Shown here piece by piece: positions 52,118 through 60,869 of a stretch of 64,000 nt of DNA. Below the pieces are notes generated by a model. That model saw only the letters and a list, made by a program, of their open reading frames with translations, did not search any database and had not been told where the DNA came from. Both the position numbers and the translations under genes were made by a program. Position 1 is the first letter of the stretch. The number at the start of each line of letters is the position of its first letter. The stretch comes from CAVPEV01 sp963703555 (GTDB lineage: Bacteria > Actinomycetota > Actinomycetes > Actinomycetales > Cellulomonadaceae), in assembly GCA_963703555.1 (NCBI GenBank), contig CAVPEV010000021.1:38573-102572 (forward strand). Reading direction: 5' to 3'.

Positions 52118-52710
52118 CGTGCCGCGGCCAGCGCCTCGTCGAGGGAGATCACCTGCACCAGGGGCGCGTAGAGGTTCATGATGTCCAGCGCCTTGGCGTG
52201 GCTGGCGTCGTCGACCCCGGCACAGGCCTGCGCGACCACCCGCACCGTGACACCGTCGTCAGCGGCGGCCAGCGCCGTGGACAGCACGCAGCAGTCGGTG
52301 CTCACCCCGGCGAGCACGAGGGTGCCGCCCGGTCCGACGTGGCGGGCCAGCGCCGGGCCCCACTTGCTGAACGTCGTGGCATCGACGGTCGGCCCGCCGG
52401 CGAGCTCGCCCAGCTCGTCGGCCAGCCGGTAGATCGGGGCGTCCGGCGGCTGGAGGGCGAACGGCCACTGCTCGTAGTAGGGCACCCACGAACCGGTGGG
52501 CGTGTCCGGGGCGAGGAAGCGGGTGAACACCACGTGCGGCGCATAGGCGGCGACGAGGCGGCGGACGGGCTCGACGACCTCGGCGAACCGCGGTGTCGCC
52601 CACGGGGAGTCGGCGTCGCCGAAGACGTGCTGCATGTCGATGACGGCCAGGGCGCCGGTGCCCGGCGCCGCGCTCGGGCGGACCAGGGCGGTTGCCGGGA
52701 CGCGGGGCAT
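52114..52710 (-). CDS. Isochorismatase-type cysteine hydrolase (nicotinamidase-like)
   Basis: 198 residues. The isochorismatase fold is seen in LAVIDMQHVFGD (catalytic Asp), FSKWGPALARHV (Lys) and LAGVSTDCCVLSTALAAAD (nucleophilic Cys). These enzymes hydrolyse amides such as nicotinamide, ureidoglycolate or N-carbamoyl compounds. The exact substrate is not evident. The ATG at 52708-52710 overlaps the stop of the permease gene, and its own stop overlaps the next start. Confidence 0.88.
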   Translation of the reverse strand: MPRVPATALVRPSAAPGTGALAVIDMQHVFGDADSPWATPRFAEVVEPVRRLVAAYAPHVVFTRFLAPDTPTGSWVPYYEQWPFALQPPDAPIYRLADELGELAGGPTVDATTFSKWGPALARHVGPGGTLVLAGVSTDCCVLSTALAAADDGVTVRVVAQACAGVDDASHAKALDIMNLYAPLVQVISLDEALAAAR

Positions 52711-54227
52711 CAGGCGTCCTCGCCCAGACCGACGAGGCTCGGGTCGACCAGCGCGGTGACCGGGCTGGTCGGGCGGGCTTCCTGCCGGCGGACCACCGCC
52801 CGACGCGCGACCAGCGTGACGACGAAGCCGAGCAGCAGGGCGACCAGGACACCGAGGTTGGCGCCCGCCCAGGCACCGTCCTTCCCGCCGAGGCCGACCA
52901 CGTCGAGCAGGTAGCCCTGCCATGCCAACCAGCCGGCCGAGGCGTTGGTGACCAGGCCCCAGCCGAGGGCGGTGGCCACGGCGAGGGTGACCAGCGGCGC
53001 GGCAGGCACGTCGCCGTACCGGCCGTGCGGACGGTACAGGTCGACGTCGTCGTAGTTGCTCCGGCGCAGGGCGATGTCGGCGAGCATGATGCCGCACCAC
53101 GCCGCGATGGGGACCCCGAGGGTGATGAGGAAGCCCTGGAACACGCCGAAGAAGCTGTCGGAGCCGAACACGATGTAGCTGCTCCCGGCGACCATGATCG
53201 CGCCGTCGATGCCCGCGGCGACCGGTCGCTTGACCGGCAGCCCGGAGGACACCAGGGCCAGACCCGAGGAGTAGATGTCCAGCACGGCTCCACCGATGAG
53301 GCCGAGCACGGCGACGATCGCGAAGGGTACGAGGTACCAGGTGGGCAGGATCGTGGTCAGCGCGCCGATCGGGTCCGCAGAGATCGCTGCGGCCAGGTCG
53401 GCGTTCGAGCCGGCCAGCAGCAGACCGAAGACGATGAGGATCAGGGGGGCCAGCGAGGCGCCGAACGTGGTCCACCCGACGACCCCACGGCTGGACGTGT
53501 GCCGGGGCAGGTACCGGGAGTAGTCCGCGGCCATGTTCACCCAGCCCAGGCCGAACCCGGTCATCATGAACACGAGCGCACCGATGAACGCCTGGCTGGA
53601 GCCGGACGGCAGGGCCTGCACGGTCGGCCAGTCGATCCGGTCGAGCACGAGCAGCACGTAGCCGACCGTCAGGACGGCGGTGACGACCGTGATCGCGGTC
53701 TGCATGCGCATGATCAGGTCGAAGCCGATGACCCCACCGACGATGACGAGGGCGGCGACCACGACCAGCGCGACGACCTTCGTCGTGGTGCCCCCACCCC
53801 AGCCCAGCTCGCCGAGCACCGTCGCGGTCGCCATCGCGGCGAGGGCCGCGAGAATCGTCTCCCAGCCCACGGTGAGGATCCAGGACAGGCCCGAGGCGAC
53901 CCGGTTGCCCCGCACGCCGAGGGCGGCGCGGGACAGCACCATGGTCGGCGCCGAGCCGCGCTTGCCGGCCAGCGCGATGACCCCGCAGAGCAGGAAGGAG
54001 AAGACGATCCCGACGACGCCGGCGACGGTCGCCTGCCGGAACGAGATCTCGAACCCCAGCACCCATGCCCCGTAGCTGAGGCCCAGCACGGAGACGTTGG
54101 CGGCGAACCACGGCCAGAACAGGTCGCGCGGCCGGCCCTTCCGGTCGGCGTCGGCAATGATGTCGATGCCGTGCATCTCGACGCTGAGTGCGCCGCCCGT
54201 GCCTGCATCGGTGCTGGTGGTGGCCAC
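52710..54227 (-). CDS. NCS1-family nucleobase/cytosine permease (CodB-like)
   Basis: 505 residues with about twelve transmembrane helices. WPWFAANVSVLGLSYGAWVLG is the family entry. RAALGVRGN and WVNMAADYSRYLPRHTSSRG (substrate/sodium site) are also typical of NCS1 symporters, which carry cytosine, purines, hydantoins, nicotinamide riboside or vitamins. The GTG at 54225-54227 follows GGGAGGGC. It heads the operon with the hydrolases and kinase, so it brings in their substrate. Confidence 0.9.
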   Translation of the reverse strand: MATTSTDAGTGGALSVEMHGIDIIADADRKGRPRDLFWPWFAANVSVLGLSYGAWVLGFEISFRQATVAGVVGIVFSFLLCGVIALAGKRGSAPTMVLSRAALGVRGNRVASGLSWILTVGWETILAALAAMATATVLGELGWGGGTTTKVVALVVVAALVIVGGVIGFDLIMRMQTAITVVTAVLTVGYVLLVLDRIDWPTVQALPSGSSQAFIGALVFMMTGFGLGWVNMAADYSRYLPRHTSSRGVVGWTTFGASLAPLILIVFGLLLAGSNADLAAAISADPIGALTTILPTWYLVPFAIVAVLGLIGGAVLDIYSSGLALVSSGLPVKRPVAAGIDGAIMVAGSSYIVFGSDSFFGVFQGFLITLGVPIAAWCGIMLADIALRRSNYDDVDLYRPHGRYGDVPAAPLVTLAVATALGWGLVTNASAGWLAWQGYLLDVVGLGGKDGAWAGANLGVLVALLLGFVVTLVARRAVVRRQEARPTSPVTALVDPSLVGLGEDA

Positions 54228-54370
54228 TGTGCCCTCCCGAGGGGTGGCCCGACGTGGGCCCGTGCTGCTGTCGGCGTCGAACCTAGGTCCACCGGCCCTG
54301 CAGGTCAACGCCCTGGCCGGGGGCGCGAGGGCGGCGCGGGTCCGGTCGGTCGCGCGGCGCGGCCGGTGCG

Positions 54371-55576
54371 TCAGGCAGCCGGGCCGGCTGCGGAGGCCAC
54401 GAGGAAGGCGGGAGCGGCGAACCCGCGGGCGACGCAGGCCTGCGTGACGGTCCGCGCCACGATGTCCACGGACCCGGCCTCGACCAGGGCGATGGCCGAC
54501 CCGCCGAACCCGCCGCCGGTCATCCGGGCGCCCAGCGCGCCGCCAGCCCGGGCCGCCTCGACGACGGTGTCCAGCTCGGGGCTGGACACGGCGTAGTCGT
54601 CGCGCAGGGAGGTGTGCGAGGCGTCCATGATCGGGCCGACAGCGCGGGCCCGGCCGGCCTCGAGCAGCGCGACGAACTGCTCCACCCGGGCGATCTCGGT
54701 GACGACGTGCCGTACCCGACGACGCGCCAGCTGCGCGTCCGGCATCGTGGCCAGTGCGTCCAGGGCGGCGTCGAGGTCGTGCACGTCGCGCAGCGTCGCC
54801 ACCCCCAGGTGTGCCGCGGCGGCCTCGCAGGTGGCGCGGCGGTCCGCGTACTGCCCGTCGACCAGCCGGTGCGGGGCGCGGGTGTCCGCCACGAGCAGCG
54901 CCAGGCCCTCGGCCGCGAGGTCGAACGGCACCAGGCGGGTGGCGAAGTCGCGGCAGTCGATGAGCAGCGCGTGGCCCGCGCGCCCGCGCAGCGCGACCGC
55001 CTGGTCCATGCCCCCCGTGGCCGCACCGGCGACCTCGTTCTCCGCGCGCACGCATGCGGCGGCCAGCGCCGCCCGGCCGGCGTCGTCGGCCGCGAGCCCG
55101 CTGCCGGTCACCGCGTCCAGGGCCACGGCGACCGCGCACTCCAGTGCGGCGGAGGAGGACAGGCCGGCACCGGTCGGCACGCAGGAGTCCACCGCGACGT
55201 CGAACCCCGCAGGCACGCCGATCCGGGCCTGGCCCAGTGCCCAGGCCACCCCCACGACGTACGCGGTCCACCCGTGCACGGTGCCGGGTGCGACGTCGGC
55301 CAGCCGCACGCTCACCGTCCCGCCGGGCTCCTGCGCGGACCGCAGCCGGACCAGGCCGTCGTCGCGGGTACGCAGTGCGACGGCGGTGCGGTGCGGCAGG
55401 GCGATCGGCAGGCACAGACCGGCGTTGTAGTCGGTGTGCTCACCGATGAGGTTGACCCGTCCCGGCGCGGACCACACGCCGTCCGGCGACCCACCGAAGG
55501 TGTCGGCGAACAGCGAACGGGCCCGGGCCTGCGCCTCCTCGACGGGCCAGGCGGGGATCCAGTCGGGCACCCTCAC
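54371..55576 (-). CDS. galK: Galactokinase
   Basis: 401 residues of the GHMP family. It phosphorylates galactose at C1 (Leloir pathway). The galactose signature is GRVNLIGEHTDYNAGLCLP, the ATP loop is PTGAGLSSSAALE, the catalytic Asp region AATGGMDQAVAL, and the third motif GARMTGGGFGGSAI. It starts at GTG 55574-55576, overlapping the galT stop, so it is coupled to galT. Confidence 0.95.
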   Translation of the reverse strand: MRVPDWIPAWPVEEAQARARSLFADTFGGSPDGVWSAPGRVNLIGEHTDYNAGLCLPIALPHRTAVALRTRDDGLVRLRSAQEPGGTVSVRLADVAPGTVHGWTAYVVGVAWALGQARIGVPAGFDVAVDSCVPTGAGLSSSAALECAVAVALDAVTGSGLAADDAGRAALAAACVRAENEVAGAATGGMDQAVALRGRAGHALLIDCRDFATRLVPFDLAAEGLALLVADTRAPHRLVDGQYADRRATCEAAAAHLGVATLRDVHDLDAALDALATMPDAQLARRRVRHVVTEIARVEQFVALLEAGRARAVGPIMDASHTSLRDDYAVSSPELDTVVEAARAGGALGARMTGGGFGGSAIALVEAGSVDIVARTVTQACVARGFAAPAFLVASAAGPAA

Positions 55577-56751
55577 GAGGCGACCTCGCGGAACCGGTCG
55601 GCGATCCGCTCCGGGGTGGTGTCGCTGATCCAGGCGCCCATGCCCGACTCCGACCCGGCGAGGTACTTCAGCTTGTCCGGCGCGCGCCGCACCGAGAACA
55701 GCTGGAGGTGCAACCGGATGTCCTCCCGGCCGGTGCGCACCGGAGCCTGGTGCCACGCCGCGATGTAGGGCAGCCGCATCGGGCCGGCATCGTCGACGAA
55801 GTAGCGGTCACACCGGGCGAGCAGCTCGGCGTAGGTCCGGGCCAGGTCGTCGCGCTCGGTCTCGGTCAGGGATGGCAGGTCGGGGACGTCGCGCCGTGGC
55901 GCGAGGTGTACCTCGACGGGCCAGCGGGCGGCGGCGGGGACGTAGGCGACCCAGTGGTCGGACTCCAGCACGACCCGCCGCCCGGAGCGCAGCTCGGCGT
56001 CCAGGACGTCGCGGAGCAGCGACCGGCCGGTGCGCCCGCGGTGCGCGCGGGCCTGGCGCAGCATCGTCGCTGTGCGTGGGGCGAGGTAGGGGTAGCCGTA
56101 GATCTGGCCGTGCGGGTGGCGCAGGGTGACGCCGATCTCCTCGCCCCGGTTCTCGAAGCAGAACACCTGCTCGATGCCGGGGATCGCGGCCAGGGCGGTC
56201 GTCCGGTCCGCCCAGGCGTCCACCACGGTGCGCAGCCGGTGCTCGCCCACGGTGGCCAGCGTCGCGGCGGGGTCGGGGGAGAAGCAGATCACCTCGCAGC
56301 GGCCCGCGGCGGGGCGCTGGGGCCACAGCTCCTCCTCGTCGACCCATGTCACCTCGTCCGCTACGTCGGGCACCCGGAGCAGCGCCGGGAAGCGGTTCTC
56401 GAACACGACGACGTCGTAGTCCTCGGCCGGGATCTCCCCGTCGGAGTACGCGGTACCCGGCCGGGCCGGGGCGAACGGGTTGGCGTCCGCCGGGGGCAGG
56501 AAGGTGCGGTTCATCCGGGCGGCGGCCATCGGCACCCACTCGCCGGTGAGGACGTCGTAGCGCATCTGCGGGCCGACCACGGGGTGGCTGGTGCCGTCCG
56601 GGCCGACCACCGGGGCGAACCGGCCGGGCAGCGGGCGGGGGTCGTCCAGCCGCCGGGTGGCCCGGCCCGAGACGTACGGCTCGGAGTCGTCGTAGTAGAT
56701 GAGCTCGCGGCCGTCCGCAAGGTGCGTGGCGGTGCGGCGGACCTGGTGCAC
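55573..56751 (-). CDS. galT: Galactose-1-phosphate uridylyltransferase
   Basis: 392 residues. It exchanges UMP between UDP-glucose and galactose 1-phosphate. The active-site HPHGQIYGYP carries the nucleophilic His; FENRGEEIGVTLRHPHGQ precedes it. HLAPRRDVPD and HLQLFSVRR supply further metal and uridine contacts. GTG at 56749-56751 starts the gene, 16 bp after the DeoR regulator gene. Confidence 0.95.
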   Translation of the reverse strand: MHQVRRTATHLADGRELIYYDDSEPYVSGRATRRLDDPRPLPGRFAPVVGPDGTSHPVVGPQMRYDVLTGEWVPMAAARMNRTFLPPADANPFAPARPGTAYSDGEIPAEDYDVVVFENRFPALLRVPDVADEVTWVDEEELWPQRPAAGRCEVICFSPDPAATLATVGEHRLRTVVDAWADRTTALAAIPGIEQVFCFENRGEEIGVTLRHPHGQIYGYPYLAPRTATMLRQARAHRGRTGRSLLRDVLDAELRSGRRVVLESDHWVAYVPAAARWPVEVHLAPRRDVPDLPSLTETERDDLARTYAELLARCDRYFVDDAGPMRLPYIAAWHQAPVRTGREDIRLHLQLFSVRRAPDKLKYLAGSESGMGAWISDTTPERIADRFREVAS

Positions 56752-56767
56752 AGGGTCTCCCGGAGGA

Positions 56768-57589
56768 TCAGACGGAGGTGGTGGGATCGACGCCGGCGCC
56801 CGGTGCGGGTCGGGCGACGGCGACGAGGTCGAGCTCGCCGACCTGCTCGGCGAGGGCGCGGCGGGCGGCGGCGGGCAGGCCGGCGTCGGTGACGAGGGTG
56901 TCCACCACGTCCAGCCCGGCGATCCGGGCGAGCCCGACGACGCCCCACTTCGTGTGGTCCGCGAGCACGATCACCTGCGCCGCAGCCGCGATGAGCGCCC
57001 GGTCCGCCTCGGCCTCCAGCAGGTTCGGCGTGGTCAGGCCGGCTTCGGCGTCGATGCCGTGCGCGCCGAGGTACAGCCGGTCGACGCGCAGCCCGGCCAG
57101 GGCTGAGACGGTGAGCGGTCCGACGAGTGCGTCCGACGGTGTCGGGGTGCCGCCGGTGAGCACGACGGTGAGGTCGCGGTCGCCGGTCCGGTGCAGCCGC
57201 TGGGCGGCAGGCAGGGAGTTGGTGACGACGGTGAGCGGGCGCAGGTCGGGGCGGGCCGCGATGGCCTCGGCGAGCCGGTGGGTCGTGGTCCCGGCGGACA
57301 GGGCGACGCAGATGTCCGGCACGATGCCGGCCACGGCATGCTCCGCGATGGCGTCTTTCTCCGCCTCGGCCAGGTCGCGCTTGCTGGCGAATGCCGGCTC
57401 GTGCGCCGGGTGGAGCGCGACGGCGCCGCCGTGCACCCGCCGGACCTGCCCACGGCGGGCCAGCTCGGCGATGTCCCGGCGGACCGTCATGTCGGAGACG
57501 CCGAGCCGTTCGACGAGGTCGGCCACCCGGACGGCGCCTGCCCGCGCGACCTCGGCGAGGATCACGTCCTGACGCTGGGTGGCGAGCAC
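56768..57589 (-). CDS. DeoR-family transcriptional repressor of the gal operon
   Basis: 273 residues. An N-terminal DeoR helix-turn-helix (VADLVERLGVSDMTVRRDIA, about residues 21-40, then GQVRRVHGGAV) is followed by a sugar-phosphate isomerase-like sensor domain (LSAGTTTHRLAEAI, VVTNSLPAAQRL, LYLGAHGIDAEAGLT). Such regulators respond to a phosphorylated sugar. It leads the galTK operon. I take GTG 57587-57589 as start because VLATQRQD matches the usual DeoR N-terminus; a TTG at 57607 is an alternative. Confidence 0.87.
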   Translation of the reverse strand: MLATQRQDVILAEVARAGAVRVADLVERLGVSDMTVRRDIAELARRGQVRRVHGGAVALHPAHEPAFASKRDLAEAEKDAIAEHAVAGIVPDICVALSAGTTTHRLAEAIAARPDLRPLTVVTNSLPAAQRLHRTGDRDLTVVLTGGTPTPSDALVGPLTVSALAGLRVDRLYLGAHGIDAEAGLTTPNLLEAEADRALIAAAAQVIVLADHTKWGVVGLARIAGLDVVDTLVTDAGLPAAARRALAEQVGELDLVAVARPAPGAGVDPTTSV

Positions 57590-57601
57590 CGGGACATCAT
57601 C

Positions 57602-57628
57602 GAACAAGAACTGTCAACAAGCAACATA
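57602..57628 (-). promoter_or_regulatory. gal operon promoter with repeated ACAAG motif
   Basis: On the minus strand a TATGTT -10 box (57628-57623) is followed by CTTGT, 8 bp, CTTGT direct repeats (ACAAG at 57617-57621 and 57604-57608 on the plus strand). DeoR proteins commonly bind such repeats, so this may be the autoregulatory operator. Confidence 0.4.
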
Positions 57629-57733
57629 CCGCGCATCGCCGCAGGCCGGGCGAGCCGCGGGCGCGGCTCCGCGGACGCCGGCGGGGAGGCCGGTGGTTGA
57701 CAGGACGAGTCGCGGGCGCTCGCGCCGGCTCGG

Positions 57734-58882
57734 TCAGCGAGCGACGGGAGTAAGGCCGAGGGACCGTCCGGCGAGGCCACGGGCGTGGTGGCCGAGGCTG
57801 CGCGCCACCTGCTGCAGGGCGACCGCTGCCGGCGACGTCGGATGGGTCAGGACGACGGGCCTGCCGGCGTCGCCGGCCTCGCGCAGCGACATGTCCAGCG
57901 GGACCTGCCCGAGCAGCGGGACGTCGGTACCGGTGGTCCGGGTGAGGTTGTCCGCGACCCGCTGGCCGCCGCCGGACCCGAAGATCTCCAGCCGGCTGCC
58001 GTCCGGCTGCTCCAGCCACGCCATGTTCTCCACCACGCCGACCACGCGCTGGTGGGTCTGGGTGGCCACCGAGCCGGCGCGCTCGGCCACCTCCGCCGCC
58101 GCGAGCTGGGGGGTGGTCACGACGACCATCTCGCTGCCCGGGAGCAGCTGGGCCACCGAGATCGCCACGTCGCCGGTGCCGGGCGGCAGATCCAGCAGGA
58201 GCACGTCGAGGTCGCCCCAGAACACGTCGGCGAGGAACTGCTCCAGGGCACGGTGCAGCATCGGGCCGCGCCAGACCACCGGCTGGCCCGGGGTGACGAA
58301 CATGCCGATGGAGATGACCTTCACGCCGTGCACGATCGGCGGCATGAGCATGTCGTCGACCTGCGTGGGCGGCCGGGAGACGCCGAGCATGCGCGGGATC
58401 GAGAAACCGTAGATGTCCGCATCGAGCACGCCGACCCGCAGCCCGTCGGCGGCCATCGCCACGGCGAGGTTGGCCGTCACCGAGGACTTGCCGACCCCGC
58501 CCTTGCCGGAGGCGACGGCGAGCACCCGGGTCAACGACGTGGGCTGGGCGAACGGGATCACCGGCGCGCCCGCGCCGCCGCGCAGCCGGTTGCGCATCTG
58601 CGTGCGCTGCTCGTCAGACATCACGCCCACGTCGATCTCCACGCCGGCCACGCCGGGGACCCCGAACACGGCAGCCGTCACGTCGGTGCGCAGCGTGTCC
58701 CGCAGCGGGCAGCCGGCCGTGGTCAGGTCGATGCCGACCAGGGCGACGGGGCCGTCGTCGTCGGAGCGGATCTCCACGGACCGGACCATGCCCAGATCGG
58801 CGATCGGGCGGCGGATCTCCGGGTCGAGGACGCCCCCGACGGCGGTGCGCACGGCGTCGAGCAGGGCGGTGGTCTCGGGCAT
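57734..58882 (-). CDS. mrp: Mrp/NBP35-type ApbC iron-sulfur carrier ATPase
   Basis: 382 residues. A DUF59/MIP18-like N-terminal domain (about 1-90) is fused to a ParA-type P-loop ATPase. The Walker A is SGKGGVGKSS, with PPGTGDVAISV and the IFGSGGGQRVA segment typical of ApbC. The usual CxxC cluster-binding pair near the C-terminus is not seen, as in many actinobacterial Mrp proteins. It is thought to help Fe-S cluster assembly. The ATG 58880-58882 is preferred over the one at 58891 because TACCAT lies 7 nt upstream. Confidence 0.88.
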   Translation of the reverse strand: MPETTALLDAVRTAVGGVLDPEIRRPIADLGMVRSVEIRSDDDGPVALVGIDLTTAGCPLRDTLRTDVTAAVFGVPGVAGVEIDVGVMSDEQRTQMRNRLRGGAGAPVIPFAQPTSLTRVLAVASGKGGVGKSSVTANLAVAMAADGLRVGVLDADIYGFSIPRMLGVSRPPTQVDDMLMPPIVHGVKVISIGMFVTPGQPVVWRGPMLHRALEQFLADVFWGDLDVLLLDLPPGTGDVAISVAQLLPGSEMVVVTTPQLAAAEVAERAGSVATQTHQRVVGVVENMAWLEQPDGSRLEIFGSGGGQRVADNLTRTTGTDVPLLGQVPLDMSLREAGDAGRPVVLTHPTSPAAVALQQVARSLGHHARGLAGRSLGLTPVAR

Positions 58883-58913
58883 GGCACCCATGGTAGGCGG
58901 CCGGCCGACGGGG

Positions 58914-59498
58914 TCAGACGTGGGGGTCCGGCTCGGACGGCCCCGGCGTCCCGGGTGCCGCAGGAGCCCCGGCGGCGTCCTCGGGTGTCGCCTCCCGCGC
59001 CTCCTCGAGCTCCTCCCGCGCCCCGCCGAGCTCCTCCAGCAGGTTGCGCATCTCCGAGCGGACGTAGTCCCGGGTGGCGACCTCGGACAGGGCGATCCGC
59101 AGGGCGGCCATCTCCCGGGCGAGGAACTCCGTGTCCGCCAGGTTCCGCTCGGCTCGCTGACGGTCCAGGTCCGCCTGGACCCGGTCCCGGTCGGTCTGCC
59201 GGTTCTGCGACAGCAGGATGAGCGGGGAGGAGTAGGACGCCTGCAGGGACAGCATGAGCGTCAGCGCGGTGAACCCGTTGGCGGCGGAGTCGAACCGCAG
59301 GCGCTCGGGGCCCCAGGAGTTCCAGCCCAGCCACACGGCGCAGAACACGGTGAGATAGGCGAGGAAGCGCGGGGTGCCCATGAACCGCGCGATGCCCTCG
59401 GCGACCTTCCCGAACACGTCCTGGTCCATCTCGACCCGGGGCAGGAAGCTGCGGCGTGACTCCTTCGGCTGGTCGAGGCGCTCAGGCACGGCGCTCAC
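58914..59498 (-). CDS. DUF1003 membrane protein
   Basis: 194 residues. It has a charged N-terminus, two transmembrane helices (about 44-60 and 75-98: FLAYLTVFCAVWLGWNSWG, ALTLMLSLQASYSSPLILL), then a basic/acidic coiled-coil (QNRQTDRDRVQADLDRQRAE) and a Pro/Ala-rich tail. This is the DUF1003 layout. The function is unknown, though these genes often sit with MgtE-domain genes, as here. The GTG start lies within the last 17 bp of that upstream gene. Confidence 0.87.
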   Translation of the reverse strand: MSAVPERLDQPKESRRSFLPRVEMDQDVFGKVAEGIARFMGTPRFLAYLTVFCAVWLGWNSWGPERLRFDSAANGFTALTLMLSLQASYSSPLILLSQNRQTDRDRVQADLDRQRAERNLADTEFLAREMAALRIALSEVATRDYVRSEMRNLLEELGGAREELEEAREATPEDAAGAPAAPGTPGPSEPDPHV

Positions 59499-60801
59499 CG
59501 GCCTGGTCCGGGGATCCGGGTGCGTCGGAAGGTACCGGGGTGGTGGGCAGGTCCGCGTCGTCCACCTCCCGCCAGTCGTCGGGCAGCAGGTGGTCGAGCA
59601 CGTCGTCGATGCTCACCGCGCCGAGCAGCCGGCGGGAGGCGTCCACGACGGGCAGCGCCAGCAGGTTGTAGGTGGCCAGTCGCCGGGACACGGTCATCAG
59701 CGGCGCGTCCGGGCGCAACGGTTCCAGGTCCGAGTCGACGACGGCCCCGATCGGCTGGTGCGGCGGCTCGCGCAGCATGCGCTGCAGGTGCACCACACCG
59801 ACGAACCGGCCGGTCGGCGTCTCCACCGGAGGTCGGGCGACGAACACCATCGACGCCAGCGCAGGGGCGAGGTCCTCACGGCGGACGTGGGCCAGTGCCA
59901 CGGCGATCGGCGTCTCCGGCCCGAGGATGACCGGCTCCGTCGTCATGAGCCCACCGGCGGTGTTGTCGGCGTACGCGAGCAACCGGCGGACGTCCTTGGC
60001 CTCGTCGGGCTCCATGAGGGCCAACAGCCCGGCGGCCTGCGTCTCGGTCAGCTGCCCGAGCAGGTCGGCGGCGTCGTCGGGCTGCATGGCCTCCAGCACG
60101 TCCGCGGCGCGCCGCCGCTCTAGCGTGGACAGGATGGCGACCTGATCGTCCTCGGGCAGCTCCTCGAGGACGTCCGCGAGCCGCTCGTCGTCCAGCGCGG
60201 CAGCCACCTCGAGACGGCGGGTGCTGGCCAGGTCCAGCAGGATGTCGGCGAGGTCGGCAGGCCGCATCTGCTCGTACTGGGCGAGCATGAGGGCGGCACC
60301 CTGGGCCGCCTGCGAACCACCGAGCCCGGTGACCGCGTCGACGTCGACGAGGAGGGTCTCACCGCGTCGGCGCAGCAGAGGCTGCTTGCCGGGCGCCTCG
60401 CGGCGGACGAAGAGCTTGGTGATGAACCAGTCCCCGGTGCGCTGGCGCTCCATCGCCAGGTCTTCGACGGTCGCCGAGCCCGAGCCGTCGAGGAGCTGTA
60501 CCCGACGGTCGAGCAGCTCACCGAGCGCGAGGGTCTCGCTGGGGCGCTGCTCGAACCGGCGCATGTTGAGCAGACCGGTGGAGATCACCTGGCCGGCGTC
60601 GATCGCCATGACCCGGGTCAGCGGCAGGAAGACCCGCCGGCGACCGGGCACCTCGACGACCAGCCCGACGGCACGTGGCGGGCCGGCGGGGCCCGACAGC
60701 ACGACGACGTCGCGCACCCGCCCGACCAGGTCCCCGAGGGGGTCGAAGACGCTGGTGCCCGCCAGGCGCGCGACGAACACCCGGGTCGGCGCGCTGCTCA
60801 C
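59482..60801 (-). CDS. Soluble PRC-barrel / MgtE_N / CBS protein
   Basis: 439 residues. A PRC-barrel-like part (VFDPLGDLVGRVRDVVVLSG) and a second small domain are followed by an MgtE N-terminal-type superhelix (about 190-300: LADILLDLASTRR, VLEELPEDDQVAIL, VLEAMQPDDAADLLGQL) and two CBS domains (about 305-425). The transmembrane channel domain of MgtE is absent. It is probably a regulatory sensor of nucleotide or Mg2+ levels. A TAGGCT box 7 nt before the GTG (60799-60801) supports this start. Confidence 0.85.
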   Translation of the reverse strand: MSSAPTRVFVARLAGTSVFDPLGDLVGRVRDVVVLSGPAGPPRAVGLVVEVPGRRRVFLPLTRVMAIDAGQVISTGLLNMRRFEQRPSETLALGELLDRRVQLLDGSGSATVEDLAMERQRTGDWFITKLFVRREAPGKQPLLRRRGETLLVDVDAVTGLGGSQAAQGAALMLAQYEQMRPADLADILLDLASTRRLEVAAALDDERLADVLEELPEDDQVAILSTLERRRAADVLEAMQPDDAADLLGQLTETQAAGLLALMEPDEAKDVRRLLAYADNTAGGLMTTEPVILGPETPIAVALAHVRREDLAPALASMVFVARPPVETPTGRFVGVVHLQRMLREPPHQPIGAVVDSDLEPLRPDAPLMTVSRRLATYNLLALPVVDASRRLLGAVSIDDVLDHLLPDDWREVDDADLPTTPVPSDAPGSPDQAGERRA

Positions 60802-60808
60802 GACGGTC

Positions 60809-60814
60809 AGCCTA
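60809..60814 (-). promoter_or_regulatory. -10 box of the PRC/MgtE_N/CBS gene (leaderless)
   Basis: TAGGCT on the minus strand lies 7 nt before the GTG at 60801, with no ribosome-binding site. It serves the gene and probably also the DUF1003 gene after it. Confidence 0.5.
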
Positions 60815-60869
60815 GAGCCCGCAGGCGATCGGCCTGGTAACTCCCAGCCGGCTGGGGGAGGATCGGACC

